DNA of 64,000 bases, from NCBI RefSeq assembly GCF_001662305.1, contig NZ_BDEP01000013.1, forward strand, positions 62,001-126,000, given 5' to 3'. Positions 63,179 to 64,000 of this stretch are shown here, piece by piece. The notes under the pieces are model-generated. The model made no database searches and was not told where the DNA came from. It saw only the letters and a program-made list of their open reading frames with translations. Both the position numbers and the translations under genes were made by a program. Source of the stretch: Halomonas caseinilytica (GTDB lineage Bacteria > Pseudomonadota > Gammaproteobacteria > Pseudomonadales > Halomonadaceae). Position 1 is the first letter of the stretch. Each line of letters begins with the position of its first letter.

Positions 63179-63254
63179 TGGCGTCCCATAGGGGGTTCGA
63201 ACCCCTGTTACCGCCGTGAAAGGGCGGTGTCCTGGACCACTAGACGAATGGGAC
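63179..63254 (-). tRNA. tRNA-Glu (TTC), copy 2
   Basis: Same sequence as tRNA-Glu copy 1, anticodon TTC, encoded CCA. The spacers on its upper side repeat those after copy 1 with two base changes (GGCTTTCATG against GGTTTCCATG). Confidence 0.95.
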
Positions 63255-63278
63255 GCATCGGTTTCCATGTCGAAAACC

Positions 63279-63353
63279 TGGAGCGGGAAACGAGATTCGA
63301 ACTCGCGACCCTCGCCTTGGCAAGGCGATGCTCTACCACTGAGCTATTCCCGC
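63279..63353 (-). tRNA. tRNA-Gly (GCC), copy 3
   Basis: Identical to the other tRNA-Gly copies, anticodon GCC, CCA encoded. It lies 201 bases from copy 2, giving a regular tandem period. Confidence 0.95.
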
Positions 63354-63377
63354 ACTCCGGTACCTTGATGAGTCGAG

Positions 63378-63453
63378 TGGCGTCCCATAGGGGGTTCGAA
63401 CCCCTGTTACCGCCGTGAAAGGGCGGTGTCCTAGACCACTAGACGAATGGGAC
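63378..63453 (-). tRNA. tRNA-Glu (TTC), copy 3, promoter-proximal
   Basis: Anticodon TTC, encoded CCA. It differs from copies 1 and 2 by one base after the D-loop (GGTCTAGGAC instead of GGTCCAGGAC on the minus strand). It is the first gene of the array. Confidence 0.95.
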
Positions 63454-63482
63454 GTTTCGCTCGCCTCGTCGAGGTGGCGCGT

Positions 63483-63511
63483 ATATTACTCAGCGCCTCG
63501 AAAAGAGTCAA
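63483..63511 (-). promoter_or_regulatory. Promoter of the tRNA-Glu/Gly array
   Basis: On the minus strand TTGACT (63506-63511) and TAATAT (63483-63488) are 17 bases apart, with the discriminator ACGCGCC, about 30 bases before the first tRNA. It is near-consensus and would drive all six tRNAs. It is divergent from msrB. Confidence 0.85.
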
Positions 63512-63621
63512 CCCCGACACCCATCCCGTTGATTATCAACCCAACGTTGGCGATGCTGACTGGAAAAAAAGACCGACTTGAATGTCACAATAGACAGGCA
63601 GGCACGACGAGGAGACCGCCC

Positions 63622-64000
63622 ATGCGCAAGAAAATCGAGAAGAGCGACGCCGAGTGGCGCGAGCAGCTCACCCCGGAGCAATACCACGTCACTCGCGAAA
63701 AGGGCACCGAACGTCCTTTCACGGGTGACTACCAGGTCACCGAGGAACATGGCATCTACCACTGTGTGTGTTGTCACGCTCCCCTGTTCGAGAATGAGCA
63801 CAAGTTCGAGGCCGGCTGCGGCTGGCCAAGCTTCGACCGGCCACTCTCCTCGGAGTGTGTGGAGGAGCAGCCCGACAACAGCCACGGCATGCAACGCATC
63901 GAGGTAACCTGTGCACGCTGCAACGCCCATCTCGGCCACGTCTTTCCCGATGGCCCACCGGAGACCACCGGGCAGCGTTTCTGCATCAACTCAGTGGCCC
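63622..64000 (+). CDS. msrB: Peptide methionine-(R)-sulfoxide reductase, 3' end cut by window
   Basis: The reading from ATG at 63622, behind GGAGA, gives [35 protein letters not shown]. It has the two zinc-binding CxxC pairs (CVCC and CARC), the family motif [14 protein letters not shown], and [24 protein letters not shown], which carries the catalytic cysteine. It reduces methionine-R-sulfoxide in proteins after oxidative damage. About 126 of roughly 135 residues are in the window. Confidence 0.93.
   Translation, partial: MRKKIEKSDAEWREQLTPEQYHVTREKGTERPFTGDYQVTEEHGIYHCVCCHAPLFENEHKFEAGCGWPSFDRPLSSECVEEQPDNSHGMQRIEVTCARCNAHLGHVFPDGPPETTGQRFCINSVA

Noticed and set aside
62610..63418. Forward readings with ETRFELATLALARR-type repeats
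   Set aside because: These are the well-known false translations of tRNA-Gly and tRNA-Glu genes on the opposite strand.
62876..63453. Regular 200-base repeats as a CRISPR or satellite array
   Set aside because: The repeat units are complete tRNA-Glu and tRNA-Gly genes with ordinary spacers.

Overview
The window is about 64 kb of a high-GC gammaproteobacterial chromosome, most likely a halophile of the Halomonadaceae (Halomonas or a close relative). This is inferred from the acidic, GC-rich proteins, the rnd-ycgL-ycgN order, the dnaX-ybaB-recR order, a FadD/PtrB/YbiT/UmuDC complement typical of the class, and several TRAP and RND transporters. It was not checked by a search. Coding density is high and nearly every gene belongs to a recognisable family. 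The first gene (acyl-CoA ligase) and the last (msrB) are cut by the window edges.

Layout, left to right. 1-7.0 kb: fadD, an overlapping trio (YafJ-type amidotransferase, VWA protein, small membrane protein), then oligopeptidase B. 7.1-10.2 kb: modABC behind a perfect ModE-type operator, with a short ModE lacking the molybdate-binding domain. 10.2-17.5 kb: ycgN, ycgL, rnd, recR, ybaB, dnaX, a histone-deacetylase-fold amidohydrolase and a DUF533/TerB-like membrane protein. 17.8 kb: SRP RNA (ffs). 18.1-21.4 kb: an ATP-grasp enzyme followed by a 681-residue protein with a papain-like Cys/His/Asn layout. 21.5 kb: tlyA. 22.3-26.5 kb: an AT-richer island with a C39-peptidase ABC exporter, an HlyD adaptor and a divergent double-glycine peptide gene. 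26.6-35.4 kb: mscK, pldA, yqjD/yqjE/yqjK-like genes, a lone ParA, a CHAD protein and a BaiN/YhiN flavoprotein. 35.6-43.0 kb: an RND efflux pair and a DctPQM TRAP transporter. 43.0-45.8 kb: a VOC protein, then folE2 and a COG0523 GTPase behind a Zur-like box. 46-51.5 kb: a SpoIIAA-like protein, a GntR regulator, an NhaC-type antiporter, gamma-glutamyltransferase and a two-gene chromate-type transporter. 51.6-58.4 kb: an M20 peptidase, umuDC behind a LexA box, ybiT, a zinc-type CDF exporter and a cupin. 58.5-64 kb: tRNA-Ser, thioesterase, nitroreductase, queF with an ABC-2 exporter, a tandem (tRNA-Glu, tRNA-Gly) x3 array, and msrB.

The best candidate for an undescribed system is the 22.3-26.5 kb island. 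A 77-residue precursor with a leader ending in Gly-Gly and a Gly/Ala-rich, cysteine-free core is encoded beside its predicted processing exporter and adaptor. It has its own RBS and a near-ideal terminator, and no immunity gene is recognisable. The second candidate is the ATP-grasp plus papain-like pair at 18.1-21.4 kb, which looks like a small ligase/amidohydrolase module. Smaller-scale signals include a GA-rich intergenic repeat family that begins on stop codons, stable-RNA promoters sharing one CGCGCC discriminator, an orphan terminator ahead of the M20 gene, and a decayed tRNA-Gly remnant beside the tandem tRNA array.
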